Positions 25,957 to 34,784 of a DNA stretch of 64,000 nt are shown piece after piece. The first letter of the stretch is position 1. Every line of letters starts with the position of its first letter. The notes beneath the pieces are model-generated. The model saw only the letters and a list, made by a program, of their open reading frames with translations, made no database searches and was not told the origin of the DNA. A program made the position numbers and the translations under genes. The stretch covers positions 124,001 to 188,000 of the forward strand of contig NZ_WJIC01000012.1 of NCBI RefSeq assembly GCF_009649815.1. Direction: 5' to 3'. This stretch comes from Nocardia sp. SYP-A9097 (lineage in GTDB: Bacteria; Actinomycetota; Actinomycetes; Mycobacteriales; Mycobacteriaceae).

Positions 25957-28350
25957 TCAGCGACGACCGTTCGGTCCGTCCCAACCACCGTTGTCCTCGT
26001 CCTCATTCCCGGCGGGCCGGCTGCCCGGGGTCTGCGGATCCGGCTGGGGGTATCCGGGCTGCGGGTATCCCGGCTGGCCCTGACCCGGCTGGTACCGCTG
26101 CCCACCCGCGGGAGCCCAGCCCCCGTAGGCCTGACGCGGCTGCTGCGGCGACGGCTGCTCGTCCTCCTGCGGCGGCCAGCCCGGTGCGGACCAACCGGCG
26201 GGAGCGCCGTAATCCGGACGCGAACCGTGCGTACCACCGTGCCGGGGATAACTGCCGGTATTCGGCAGCGGATAACCGGCCGGTGTGGGCGCGGGGTAAC
26301 CGCCGTACTGCGGCTGCCCACCCGGGTAGGCCGGATCCGCCGCCGGATAGCCACCGCCATTGGCGGGCTGACCGACCGGAACCACCGGGCGCACCGGCTC
26401 CTCCGGCCACGGCTCGCCGCGCTCGGTGGCCAGCTCGCGCGGGGTCTTCACCGGCGGGCGATCAGACGGAGTGCGACCACCGAAATCATTGAAAGCGGTA
26501 ATGCGCGGCCGCTTTTCGATGGTGGCGAGCACGATCTCGAGATCCTTGCGGTGCAGCGTCTCCCGCTCCAGCAGCGCGGTCGCCAGGGCGTCCAGCTCGT
26601 CGCGGTAGTCGTTGAGCACGGCCCACGCCTCGGTGTGCGCGGCCTCGATGAGATTGCGCACCTCCTCGTCGATTTCGCGGGCGACCTCGTGCGAGTAGTC
26701 CGGCGCGGTGCCCATCGACCGGCCCAGGAACGGGTCGCCCTGCTCCTGGCCGTAGCGGACCGCGCCCAGGCGGGCACTCATGCCGTACTCGGTGACCATG
26801 GCGCGCGCGATCTTGGTGGCCTGGTCGATATCGGAGGAGGCACCGGTGGTCGGCTCGTGGAACACCAGTTCCTCGGCCGCGCGACCACCCATGGCCATCA
26901 CCAGGCGGGCGATCATCTCCGAGCGGGTCATCAGACCCTTGTCGTCCTCGGGCACCGTCATGGCGTGACCGCCGGTGCGACCGCGGGCCAGGATGGTGAC
27001 CTTGTAGACGGGCTCGATATCGGGCATCGCCCACGCGGCCAGGGTGTGCCCGGCCTCGTGGTAGGCGGTGATCTTCTTCTCGTGCTCGCTGATGATGCGG
27101 GACTTGCGGCGCGGGCCGCCGATCACGCGATCGACCGACTCCTCGAGGGACGCACCGGTAATCACGGTCCCGTTCTCACGGGCGGTGAGCAGTGCGGCCT
27201 CGTTGATCACATTGGCCAGGTCCGCGCCGGACATGCCGACGGTGCGCTTGGCCAGACCCTCCAGATCGGCCTCGGTGGAGATCGGCTTGCCCTGCGAATG
27301 CACGCGCAGGATCTCGCGGCGACCCGCCAGGTCCGGATTGCTGACCGGGATCTGCCGGTCGAACCGGCCCGGGCGCAGCAGCGCCGGATCCAGGATGTCG
27401 GGGCGGTTGGTGGCGGCGATGATGATGACGCCGGTGCGCTCACCGAAACCGTCCATCTCGACCAGCAACTGATTCAGCGTCTGCTCACGCTCGTCGTGGC
27501 CACCGCCGAGGCCCGCACCGCGCTGGCGGCCGACCGCGTCGATCTCGTCGACGAAGATAATGCAGGGGCTGTTCTGCTTGGCCTGATCGAACAGGTCACG
27601 CACCCGCGAAGCACCGACACCGACGAACATTTCGACGAAGTCCGAACCCGAGATGGTGAAGAACGGGACGCCCGCCTCACCCGCGACCGCGCGGGCCAGC
27701 AGGGTCTTACCGGTACCGGGCGGGCCGTACAGCAGTACGCCCTTGGGGATTTTCGCGCCCAGGGCCTGGTATCGGGCCGGGTGCTGCAGGAAATCCTTGA
27801 TCTCGTACAGCTCTTCGACGGCCTCGTCCGCGCCCGCCACATCGGCGAAGGTGGTCTTGGGCATATCCTTCGACAGCTGTTTGGCCTTGGATTTACCGAA
27901 GCCCATCATGCCGCCGCGGCCGCCGCCCTGCATGCGGGACATCACGAAGATGAACAGGCCCAGCAGAATCACCATGGGCAGCATGAAGAGCAGGATCTGA
28001 CTCAGCCAGGAATCCTGTTTCACCGAGGTGTTGACCTTCGCGCCGGAATTCTGCGCGGCCTGGAACACCTGCTGGGAGATCTCACCGCCGCCCGGGTACT
28101 TGGCGATGATCTTCTTCTCGCCGCTGGTCGCATCATTGCCGTTCTTCAGCGTGATGCGCAGCTGCTGTTCTTTGTCGTCGATCTGAACGTTGTCGACATT
28201 GTCTTTGTTGTTCTGCAGCTGGGAGAGCGCCACCGACGTGTCGACCTTCTGCCAGCCGCGCGTGTCATCACTGAAGATGCTGACCAGATAGATCACGAGC
28301 AGGAAGCCCGCGACTATGGCCAGGTTGCGGAACACATTCTTGCGGGTCAT
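25957..28350 (-). CDS. ftsH: ATP-dependent zinc metalloprotease FtsH
   Basis: A 797-residue membrane AAA protease. Two helices (about residues 10-26 and 118-138) flank a periplasmic domain. AAA has Walker A GPPGTGKT at 209-216, Walker B IIFVDEIDAVG, and the SRH AATNRPDILDPALLRPGRFDR. The protease has HEAGH at 431-435, and Asp507 is the likely third Zn ligand. Residues after about 655 form a long Gly/Pro/Tyr/Gln-rich disordered tail (GYPQPGYPQPDPQ). It degrades misfolded membrane proteins. ATG 28350 matches the mycobacterial start but has no clear ribosome site; the frame extends 70 codons further. Confidence 0.97.
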   Translation of the reverse strand: MTRKNVFRNLAIVAGFLLVIYLVSIFSDDTRGWQKVDTSVALSQLQNNKDNVDNVQIDDKEQQLRITLKNGNDATSGEKKIIAKYPGGGEISQQVFQAAQNSGAKVNTSVKQDSWLSQILLFMLPMVILLGLFIFVMSRMQGGGRGGMMGFGKSKAKQLSKDMPKTTFADVAGADEAVEELYEIKDFLQHPARYQALGAKIPKGVLLYGPPGTGKTLLARAVAGEAGVPFFTISGSDFVEMFVGVGASRVRDLFDQAKQNSPCIIFVDEIDAVGRQRGAGLGGGHDEREQTLNQLLVEMDGFGERTGVIIIAATNRPDILDPALLRPGRFDRQIPVSNPDLAGRREILRVHSQGKPISTEADLEGLAKRTVGMSGADLANVINEAALLTARENGTVITGASLEESVDRVIGGPRRKSRIISEHEKKITAYHEAGHTLAAWAMPDIEPVYKVTILARGRTGGHAMTVPEDDKGLMTRSEMIARLVMAMGGRAAEELVFHEPTTGASSDIDQATKIARAMVTEYGMSARLGAVRYGQEQGDPFLGRSMGTAPDYSHEVAREIDEEVRNLIEAAHTEAWAVLNDYRDELDALATALLERETLHRKDLEIVLATIEKRPRITAFNDFGGRTPSDRPPVKTPRELATERGEPWPEEPVRPVVPVGQPANGGGYPAADPAYPGGQPQYGGYPAPTPAGYPLPNTGSYPRHGGTHGSRPDYGAPAGWSAPGWPPQEDEQPSPQQPRQAYGGWAPAGGQRYQPGQGQPGYPQPGYPQPDPQTPGSRPAGNEDEDNGGWDGPNGRR

Positions 28351-28654
28351 AGAGCGTCGGCCGGCGGCCAGTCCTTTCCGGGGGGTGTATCCGGTTTGCC
28401 TGCGATGCTTGTGGCGCGTCCGTTCCAGCGAACGGATGCGGACATGCCACGTTACCCCGTAGGGTCGAGTCGTTACATCGCGCAGTTCGGCAGCTAATCC
28501 GATTTCAACGAGTAAACGGTTGAAGAACGCAGGTGGTTCCCCGACTGTCTGCGGCAACACGTCGGGTCGATCACCCCCTGGTGTCGGACCGGTTGGTCAC
28601 AATGATGGCATGGTCGTCCTATCGTGAGTGGCGACACAACAGAGCGCAGGGGGT
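28351..28654. other. Divergent gap between ftsH and an unknown gene
   Basis: 304 bp with no gene. It must contain the ftsH promoter. On the plus strand TATCGT at 28620-28625 fits a TANNNT -10 element about 30 bp before the next gene, but no -35 is well placed. No repeat or riboswitch is seen. Confidence 0.5.
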
Positions 28655-29584
28655 ATGGACATAGTCGAGCTACGGACACCCACAGCGATTGTGCGGCACG
28701 GCAACGGGCGACTGACGGTGCTGCGGCCGGGAACGGACGGCGAGCGCGTGCTCGACGTACCGGTTGCCGAACTCCTCAAGGTGCGGTTGAACCGGCGCGC
28801 GGATGACGCCGTTGTGATCGAGATCTACCTGCGCTATCCCACCCCCGTGCTGACCGGCGTACCCGCCGATCGCACTCCCCTGCCGGTGCTCATCGCCGAA
28901 CACGATGTGCCCGCGGCCACCGTCATCGTCGAGCGGATCAACAATCAGATCCTGGCCACCCAGCGCCTGGATGTGGCCGCACCCGACCTGACTCCGCCCG
29001 CGCCCTCCTGGGGCCGGTCCGGGCCCACCCGCGCCGATGTGGATCGCGCGGTGCGGCGGATGGCCCCCCAGCGCGATGCCAAACCGGCCATTGCCGCCCT
29101 GCATCGCTATGTCACCGCGGACGAGTACGTGCTCGAGTCGGCACTGGTCAACGCGCAGCCGCCCGCAGCGAAAGGCGCTGGGCTGCTTGCGGTCAGCACC
29201 ACCCGGCTGATCTTCGTCTCGCTCGGCGCGACCAAGCGTTTCGCGCATGAGTTACCGATCGCCGCCCTGTTGTGGGCGCGCACCACGGACGATTCCGCGG
29301 CCGGTGGCGCCGCGCCGGGCGAGTACGGCGTGGAGGTGAACGACGGGAATCTGTCCTGGCATTTCACCGGGACCGATCGCGCCGATACCGAAAGGGTCAC
29401 CGGCGCATTGAATTTCGCGATTCAACGCGAATCCGCCGACGGCGCGGCCGGTTCCGCGGATCCGGGCGTGCACAAGCTCTACTCGGAGTGGGAATTGCTG
29501 GTGGAGCGGCACTCCCTGGCAATGGTGGACGACGTCCAATTCCAGCGCTATGGGCGTGGAATTCTGCGGTCACTGCCCGACTGA
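28655..29584 (+). CDS. Conserved hypothetical protein, possible PH/GRAM-like domain
   Basis: A 309-residue soluble protein I do not recognise with certainty. An N-terminal beta-rich domain (about 1-105) is linked by a Pro-rich stretch (PPAPSWGRSGPTRADVD) to a second beta-rich part at about 140-280. That part, with DEYVLESALVNAQPPAAKGAGLL, LLAVSTTRLIFVSLGATKRFAHELPI and a final helix, resembles a bacterial PH or GRAM fold. ATG 28655 has AGGGGG just before it; GTG 28628 is an alternative. It is monocistronic and converges on a DUF1266 gene. Confidence 0.65.
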   Translation: MDIVELRTPTAIVRHGNGRLTVLRPGTDGERVLDVPVAELLKVRLNRRADDAVVIEIYLRYPTPVLTGVPADRTPLPVLIAEHDVPAATVIVERINNQILATQRLDVAAPDLTPPAPSWGRSGPTRADVDRAVRRMAPQRDAKPAIAALHRYVTADEYVLESALVNAQPPAAKGAGLLAVSTTRLIFVSLGATKRFAHELPIAALLWARTTDDSAAGGAAPGEYGVEVNDGNLSWHFTGTDRADTERVTGALNFAIQRESADGAAGSADPGVHKLYSEWELLVERHSLAMVDDVQFQRYGRGILRSLPD

Positions 29585-29607
29585 CGGGCAAAGCGGGAAT
29601 TCGAGGA

Positions 29608-29633
29608 ACTGACCCGCCGGATGGCGGGTCAGT
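29608..29633. terminator. Shared terminator between convergent genes
   Basis: A perfect 11-bp stem ACTGACCCGCC/GGCGGGTCAGT with a GGAT loop lies between the plus-strand hypothetical gene and the DUF1266 gene. It can serve both directions, though T tracts are weak. Confidence 0.75.
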
Positions 29634-29641
29634 GCTGATTC

Positions 29642-30487
29642 CTATTCGTCCGATTGTTCGGGTTGTTCCTCCGGCTGGAGTTCGATGCGCCGCCACGGAC
29701 TGGTCGGGCGCATCCACAGGCGCAGCAGTTCCATCCGCCGGTCCACCCCGCCGGATTTGAGTTCGGCGAGATCCTCGCAGGCCTGCCAGTAGGTCCAGCC
29801 CGCCAGATAGGCATCGCCGAATTGCCGCCAATTGCGGTATTTGCGCTGAGCCAGCGGCAGCGCGCGCATCAGGTAGTCCCAGGCGACATCGGCCTCGAGA
29901 TATCCGGCCGTATAGGCCATGCGGCTGACCGCGACCACGCGCGCCAGATCCCAGGCCTGGATATCGGTGGGCAACGGGCGCACCAGGTGTTCGGTGAGGC
30001 CGAGTTTGATCGCCTGCGACCAGATGTCGTAATCGCGAACGAGCGCTTCGGGATTGTCCATGCCGCGGAAGGAACCGACCTGCCGCAGGAAGGCGCGGTG
30101 CCGGTCGGCGCGCTCGCCGAAGCGGTCGCGTTCGGGCGAGTTGATGCCCGCCATGACCAGTGGATGCACGAGCGCGTACAGCGGTGAGTGCATGCCCTCC
30201 AGCAGTTGCTCCATGGATGCCATGGCCTCGGTGCCGTCGGTGATTCCCCAGGCTCCGGTGAGCGTGTCGATGGCGAGTTCGCGGCGGTCGCCGAGCGGAT
30301 GCTCGCGTTCGGGGCCGAGCAGCAGGGCGTCGTGGAAGGCATCCCAGCGTGCGGAGTAGAAGCCACCGAGCGCGAGGGCGCGCAGTTCGTTCTCCGTGAC
30401 CTGCGCTCCGGACCAGTGGTCGTCCTCACGTTGGTCGAGCTCCGGGTAGGGGAAGGTCGTCAGCGTGGGCACGTCGCGGGCTGGCAT
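29642..30487 (-). CDS. DUF1266 protein
   Basis: A 281-residue soluble, mostly helical protein. The C-terminal half contains the DUF1266 pattern: AWDLARVVAVSRMAYTAGYLEADVAWDYL, then ALPLAQRKYRNWRQFGDAYLAGWTYW. Members often sit in contact-dependent or general stress loci, but none has an assigned activity. Start is uncertain: ATG 30487 (GAGG one base before) or ATG 30505 (no ribosome site, possibly leaderless). It is monocistronic and divergent from the DUF2277 gene. Confidence 0.75.
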   Translation of the reverse strand: MPARDVPTLTTFPYPELDQREDDHWSGAQVTENELRALALGGFYSARWDAFHDALLLGPEREHPLGDRRELAIDTLTGAWGITDGTEAMASMEQLLEGMHSPLYALVHPLVMAGINSPERDRFGERADRHRAFLRQVGSFRGMDNPEALVRDYDIWSQAIKLGLTEHLVRPLPTDIQAWDLARVVAVSRMAYTAGYLEADVAWDYLMRALPLAQRKYRNWRQFGDAYLAGWTYWQACEDLAELKSGGVDRRMELLRLWMRPTSPWRRIELQPEEQPEQSDE

Positions 30488-30613
30488 ACCTCGATTCTGT
30501 CTCATGGCGGTTTTATTTGCCGCCGCTTCGCCCCGGCGGGTTCGACGTGCCCCGGAGCGAGCTCGCGATTCTTCACCTGTCATGCGAGTAATTCCGGCAC
30601 TACTCTCACGGGC

Positions 30614-30892
30614 ATGTGTAGAAATATCACCATCCTGCGCGGGCTGGAGCCACCCGCGACGGACCAGGAAATCTACGCGGCCGCGCAGCAATTCGTACGC
30701 AAGGTCAGCGGCGTCTCGGGCTTGACCACGGCCACCAAAGCGGCCGTGGACAAAGCGGTGGAGGCCATTGCGGCCGCCACCACCGAACTGCTGGCGGAGC
30801 TGCCCGATCGCCGGGTACCGCCGCAGAGTGAACCGCCCCTGCGTCGTATCGCCGCCCGCGAGGCCGCCGCGCCGGCCGAGGACGCGAGCTAA
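30614..30892 (+). CDS. DUF2277 protein
   Basis: A 92-residue protein opening MCRNITILRGLEPPAT, the invariant start of DUF2277. It continues with IYAAAQQFVRKVSGVSG, a helix rich in Ala, and a charged tail. Function is unknown; an N-terminal Met-Cys-Arg-Asn so constant suggests the Cys is used. The open frame runs much further upstream, but homology begins at ATG 30614. Its last four bases overlap the stop of the convergent PucR gene. Confidence 0.85.
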   Translation: MCRNITILRGLEPPATDQEIYAAAQQFVRKVSGVSGLTTATKAAVDKAVEAIAAATTELLAELPDRRVPPQSEPPLRRIAAREAAAPAEDAS

Positions 30893-32142
30893 GCGCGCAC
30901 GCCGTATACCGCGACGCAGTCCAGCGCTATTTCCAGGCGCGGGCCGCGTTGGTCGATGGAGTGCCCGAGTAGTTCCTCTATGCGCTGAATTCGATATCGC
31001 ACGGTGTTCTTGTGCACGCCAAGTGTTTTCGCGGCGGCGTCCGGACTGCGGCGGGCGCGCAGATAGGCGTGCAGGGTTTCTCGCAGGCGCGCGGATTGTG
31101 CGTCGGGCGCTGCCAGTGTGCCCAATTCCCGGTCGATGAGTGCCCGCATGGCGGTTTCGTCGGCTCCGGTCAGATAGGCCACTTCGACGTCGGGGTAGTG
31201 CACCACGGCCGGCAGGCCGGGCCGCGCGCGTTCAGTGACCTGCCGGGCGGCGATGGCCTCGCGGTGACCGCCGCGGAATCCGGCGACCTGGGAGGCGGGG
31301 ATTCCGGCCGCCACCCGGACGGTCGCCTCGACGGGCCAGACGGATTGTGCGGGGTCCGGGAGGTCGTCGTCCAGGCCGATCCAGGCCCAGAGCGCGGATG
31401 CGCCGGAGGGGATAGTAAGGACGCTGCCATTACCGAGTGCGCTCGCGCAGCGGGCGGCGACACGATCGAGTAGTCCGGTGCTGTCGTCCGCGCCGTCGGG
31501 GCGAACCGGGGTGGTGTCGGTGTCGGTCCAGAGCACGAGGGCGAGATGGCGCTGGGCGAGCTGGTAGCCGAGTCGGGCGGAGGCGTGTTCGATATCGAGG
31601 TCGCCGCCGTCGAGCAGGGCGCGCACGATTCCGGCGCGCTGATTGAGGGCGGCGCGCAGTCCGCTCTCACGCTCCTGCATATAGGTTTCGGTGAGGGTCT
31701 CGACCGAGGTGCTGATCCAGCGGGTGGAGCGGTCGAAAAGCCTCAGCAGTACGTCTCTTTCGATCTCCCGCGGCAGTTGCCCCTGACCGACGATCTCGGT
31801 CATGAAATCCAGCAGTGCCTCCTGGCCGACGTGGTAGACACGCAGCAGCAGCCGGATGTCGTGGCCGCGGCGGGCGATGGTGCGGGCGAAGGCGTGCGCC
31901 TGTTCGGGGACCGGATAGTCGAAGCGGTCCTGGGTCAGCCCGCTGAGTACCTCGAAGGCGTGCGCGCGGGTGCTGGCGGCGAGGTCACGGCGCACATCCC
32001 GATCGCGGAGTTCGGGAATGCGGGTGATGATCGCGGTGTCGAGGCGGCTGAGCACCTGTTCGAGGTTCTCGGTGCGCAGGTTCTCGGCGACGAAGTCGGC
32101 GATCCACTGCCGGGTGCCGGGGCTGGTCTCGATATTCGCCAC
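30889..32142 (-). CDS. PucR-family transcriptional regulator
   Basis: A 417-residue regulator. The N-terminal 150 residues form a helical sensor-like domain (RRGHDIRLLLRVYHVGQEALL), the middle is a degenerate GGDEF-like PucR/CdaR domain, and the end holds the HTH_30 motif AYLRARRSPDAAAKTLGVHKNTVRYRIQRIEELLG. GTG 32142 with GGAGG 8 nt upstream is preferred to an upstream in-frame start at 32238. It is divergent from an aldehyde dehydrogenase/SDR operon that it probably controls; a 23-bp palindrome lies between. The effector is unknown. Confidence 0.88.
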   Translation of the reverse strand: MANIETSPGTRQWIADFVAENLRTENLEQVLSRLDTAIITRIPELRDRDVRRDLAASTRAHAFEVLSGLTQDRFDYPVPEQAHAFARTIARRGHDIRLLLRVYHVGQEALLDFMTEIVGQGQLPREIERDVLLRLFDRSTRWISTSVETLTETYMQERESGLRAALNQRAGIVRALLDGGDLDIEHASARLGYQLAQRHLALVLWTDTDTTPVRPDGADDSTGLLDRVAARCASALGNGSVLTIPSGASALWAWIGLDDDLPDPAQSVWPVEATVRVAAGIPASQVAGFRGGHREAIAARQVTERARPGLPAVVHYPDVEVAYLTGADETAMRALIDRELGTLAAPDAQSARLRETLHAYLRARRSPDAAAKTLGVHKNTVRYRIQRIEELLGHSIDQRGPRLEIALDCVAVYGVRA

Positions 32143-32244
32143 GCACCGACCTCCGAATTTGGATCCAAAGTACAAAATCGGACTGATTTCTTGACCCGAT
32201 GAGCCAAGAATGTCCGCGAAGAGTTGTGTCACGATCATAGTTCA

Positions 32245-32267
32245 GTGAGCTGTCACACACAGCTCAC
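32245..32267. promoter_or_regulatory. Palindromic operator between pucR-like gene and aldehyde dehydrogenase
   Basis: A perfect 9-bp inverted repeat GTGAGCTGT-CACAC-ACAGCTCAC lies 46 bp upstream of the dehydrogenase start and 103 bp upstream of the PucR start. Symmetry and position suit a dimeric regulator, most simply the divergent PucR protein. In RNA it would also form a hairpin. Confidence 0.6.
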
Positions 32268-32312
32268 GGAGCCGAGCCGGTTCGCAATGCAGCGCACGTG
32301 GGAGAGCACATC

Positions 32313-33899
32313 GTGACCAATACCGAACCCCGCAAGACCGCACCTCGTAAGGCCGCCGCCAATGGCAGCGCCGAGCTCGAGGTGCGCAATCCCGCCACCG
32401 GTGCGCTAGCGGGCACGGTGCCGATCGATTCGGCCGAGACGGTGGCGGCCAAGGTGGCCGCATTGCGCCTGCATCAGCCCGAGTGGGAGGCCATCGGTCC
32501 CGACGGCCGCAAGGAGTGGCTGCTCAAACTCCAGGACTGGCTGGTCGACAATACCGACGAGCTCGCCGACATCCTGCAGTCAGAGACCGGTAAGGCGCGC
32601 ATCGACGCGCTCATCGATCCGGCCTTCTCCATCGATCTGACCGGGTACTACGCGCGCCGGGCCGGGAAATTCCTTGCGGACGAACATCCTTCACCGCACA
32701 GCCCGCTGGCCCGGGTGAAGTCGCTGACCCGGGTGTTCCGGCCGTATCCGGTGGTCGGTGTCATCACGCCGTGGAACTTCCCGCTCGCCATGCCCGTCAT
32801 CGATCTGATTCCGGCGCTGGCCGCGGGTGCCGCCGTCATCCTGAAACCCTCCGAGGTGACCCCACTTTCGGCGGTCGCGCTGGCGCGCGGCTGGCGTGAG
32901 ATCGGCGCGCCGCCGGTCTTCGATATCGTCACCGGCGCGGGTGCGACAGGTGCGGCCGTGGTCGGCAATGTCGACTATGTGCAGTTCACCGGCTCCACGC
33001 CGACCGGCCGCAAGATCGCCGCCGCCTGCACCGAGCGCATGATTCCGTACAGCCTGGAGTTGGGCGGAAAGGATCCGGCCATCGTACTCGCCGACGCTGA
33101 TCTGGATCGCGCCGCGCACGGTATCGCCTTCGGTGGCCTGTTCAATGCCGGGCAGATGTGTATTTCGGTGGAGCGCGTCTATGTGGAGGCCCCCGTATAC
33201 GACGAATTCCTGAAGAAGCTGACCGCCGCCGTCAAGGAGGTCCGCCAGGGCGTCGACGGCCGGGAGCCCAAGTACGACATGGGCGCTCTGGCCAATGAGG
33301 CGCAGGCGGATATCGTGCAGCGGCATGTCGAGGAGGCTGTCAAGGCGGGTGCGCGAGTGCTCACCGGCGGTAAGCGCACCGGTGTCGGCACCCTGTTCGA
33401 GCCGACCGTGCTCGCCGATGTCGACCACACCATGACCTGTATGACCGAGGAGACCTTCGGTCCGACGATTCCGGTCATGAAGGTCGCCGATGAGGCGGAG
33501 GCCGTTCGGCTGGCCAATGATTCGATCTTCGGACTCTCCGCCTCGGTGTGGAGCGGTGACAAGGATCGAGCGGAACGCGTTGCGCGCCAATTGAATGCGG
33601 GCGCGGTGAACATCAATGACGTGTTCTCCAATATGTTCAGTTTCGCGCTGCCCATGGGCGGCTGGGGGCTGTCCGGGGTGGGTGCGCGCTGGGGTGGCGC
33701 GAACGGGGTGCGCAAGTACTGCCGACAGCAGGCCATCACCAAGCCGATCCTGCCAACGCAGACCAAAGAGCTGCTGTGGTTCCCGTATTCGCCTACCAAG
33801 CTGGCATTCTCGCTGTCGGCCATGCGGGCCGCGGGTGCGCGCGGACTGCGCCGGTTCAGCGTGCAGGCGGTCTTCGATACCGTGAAGGGGATCAAGTAA
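32313..33899 (+). CDS. NAD(P)-dependent aldehyde dehydrogenase
   Basis: A 528-residue aldehyde dehydrogenase related to succinate-semialdehyde dehydrogenases. The cofactor site shows GVITPWNFPLAMPV and ILKPSEVTPL. The general base is Glu249 in YSLELGGKDPAIV and the nucleophile Cys283 in LFNAGQMCISVERVYVE. About 25 residues of basic leader and a C-terminal extension of about 50 residues exceed the core fold. GTG 32313 has GGGAGAG 6 nt upstream. The stop overlaps the next SDR start (TAATG), forming an operon likely controlled by the divergent PucR regulator. Substrate is not certain. Confidence 0.9.
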   Translation: MTNTEPRKTAPRKAAANGSAELEVRNPATGALAGTVPIDSAETVAAKVAALRLHQPEWEAIGPDGRKEWLLKLQDWLVDNTDELADILQSETGKARIDALIDPAFSIDLTGYYARRAGKFLADEHPSPHSPLARVKSLTRVFRPYPVVGVITPWNFPLAMPVIDLIPALAAGAAVILKPSEVTPLSAVALARGWREIGAPPVFDIVTGAGATGAAVVGNVDYVQFTGSTPTGRKIAAACTERMIPYSLELGGKDPAIVLADADLDRAAHGIAFGGLFNAGQMCISVERVYVEAPVYDEFLKKLTAAVKEVRQGVDGREPKYDMGALANEAQADIVQRHVEEAVKAGARVLTGGKRTGVGTLFEPTVLADVDHTMTCMTEETFGPTIPVMKVADEAEAVRLANDSIFGLSASVWSGDKDRAERVARQLNAGAVNINDVFSNMFSFALPMGGWGLSGVGARWGGANGVRKYCRQQAITKPILPTQTKELLWFPYSPTKLAFSLSAMRAAGARGLRRFSVQAVFDTVKGIK

Positions 33900-34735
33900 T
33901 GACCGACTTCGGTTCCATCGCAGGCAAAGTCGTGGTGATCACCGGTGGCGCGCGTGGTATCGGGCTGGCCACCGCGACGGCGTTGCACGCACTCGGCGCG
34001 AAGATCGCCATCGGCGATATCGACGAGGCAAGTTGTAAAGAGTCCGGTGCGGCACGGGGTTTCGAGCTTTACGGGCGACTCGATGTCACCGATCAGCAGT
34101 CGTTCGAGGCGTTCCTCGATGATGTGGAGCGGCGGCTCGGGCCGATCGATGTCCTCATCAACAATGCCGGGATCATGCCCACCGGACGACTGGTGGACGA
34201 ACCGGACGCCATTACCCGGCGCATTCTGGATATCAATGTGTACGGCGTGATCCTGGGCTCCAAACTGGCGGTGGCGCGCATGCTGCCGCGCGGTCGGGGG
34301 CATGTCATCAATATCGCGTCGCTGGCCGGGGAGACCCACATTCCGGGTCTGGCCACCTACAACGCGAGCAAGCACGCGGTGCTCGGGTTCACCGATACGC
34401 TGCGCGAGGAGTACCGGGGCACCGGGGTGCGGTTCTCCTCGGTGCTGCCGACGCTCACCAAAACCGAACTGGGATCCGGGGTTACGGCTCCGAAGCTGCT
34501 GCGCCCGGCCGAGCCGGAGGAGATCGCGGACGCCATTGCCAAGCTGATCGCGGAGCCCAAGTCGAAGGTGCGGGTCACCGCGATGGCGGGCATCATCGCG
34601 CAGCTGGTGGGATTGCTGCCGGAGGCGGCCGGCGATGCCCTCGGGCGGGCGCTGGGTGCGCAGAGCGCGTTCCTGGATGACGTCGACGCGGCGGCACGCA
34701 AGGCGTACGAGTCACGGGTGCGCGGGGACAATTGA
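33899..34735 (+). CDS. Short-chain dehydrogenase/reductase
   Basis: A 278-residue classical SDR. The cofactor motif is GGARGIG (about residues 16-22), INNAG follows, and the catalytic triad is Ser in INIASLAGE, then Tyr and Lys in YNASKHAV. A C-terminal extension (GIIAQLVGLLPEAAGDALGRALG) suggests membrane association, as in several actinobacterial SDRs acting on lipids or sterols. ATG 33899 overlaps the aldehyde dehydrogenase stop by one base, so the two probably act on the same compound, alcohol to aldehyde to acid. Confidence 0.9.
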   Translation: MTDFGSIAGKVVVITGGARGIGLATATALHALGAKIAIGDIDEASCKESGAARGFELYGRLDVTDQQSFEAFLDDVERRLGPIDVLINNAGIMPTGRLVDEPDAITRRILDINVYGVILGSKLAVARMLPRGRGHVINIASLAGETHIPGLATYNASKHAVLGFTDTLREEYRGTGVRFSSVLPTLTKTELGSGVTAPKLLRPAEPEEIADAIAKLIAEPKSKVRVTAMAGIIAQLVGLLPEAAGDALGRALGAQSAFLDDVDAAARKAYESRVRGDN

Positions 34736-34741
34736 TGAAAT

Positions 34742-34774
34742 GGGTTGTGGCCGAGCACAGTTCGGCCACAACCC
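34742..34774. terminator. Shared terminator of the SDR and TerD genes
   Basis: A perfect 13-bp stem GGGTTGTGGCCGA/TCGGCCACAACCC with a 7-nt loop lies 6 bp after the SDR stop and 10 bp after the convergent TerD stop. GTTATT follows on the plus strand. Confidence 0.85.
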
Positions 34775-34784
34775 GTTATTCCGG

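Noticed and set aside
25936..28497. An 853-codon open frame on the plus strand
   Set aside because: It is the antisense shadow of ftsH, with no recognisable domain and no ribosome site.
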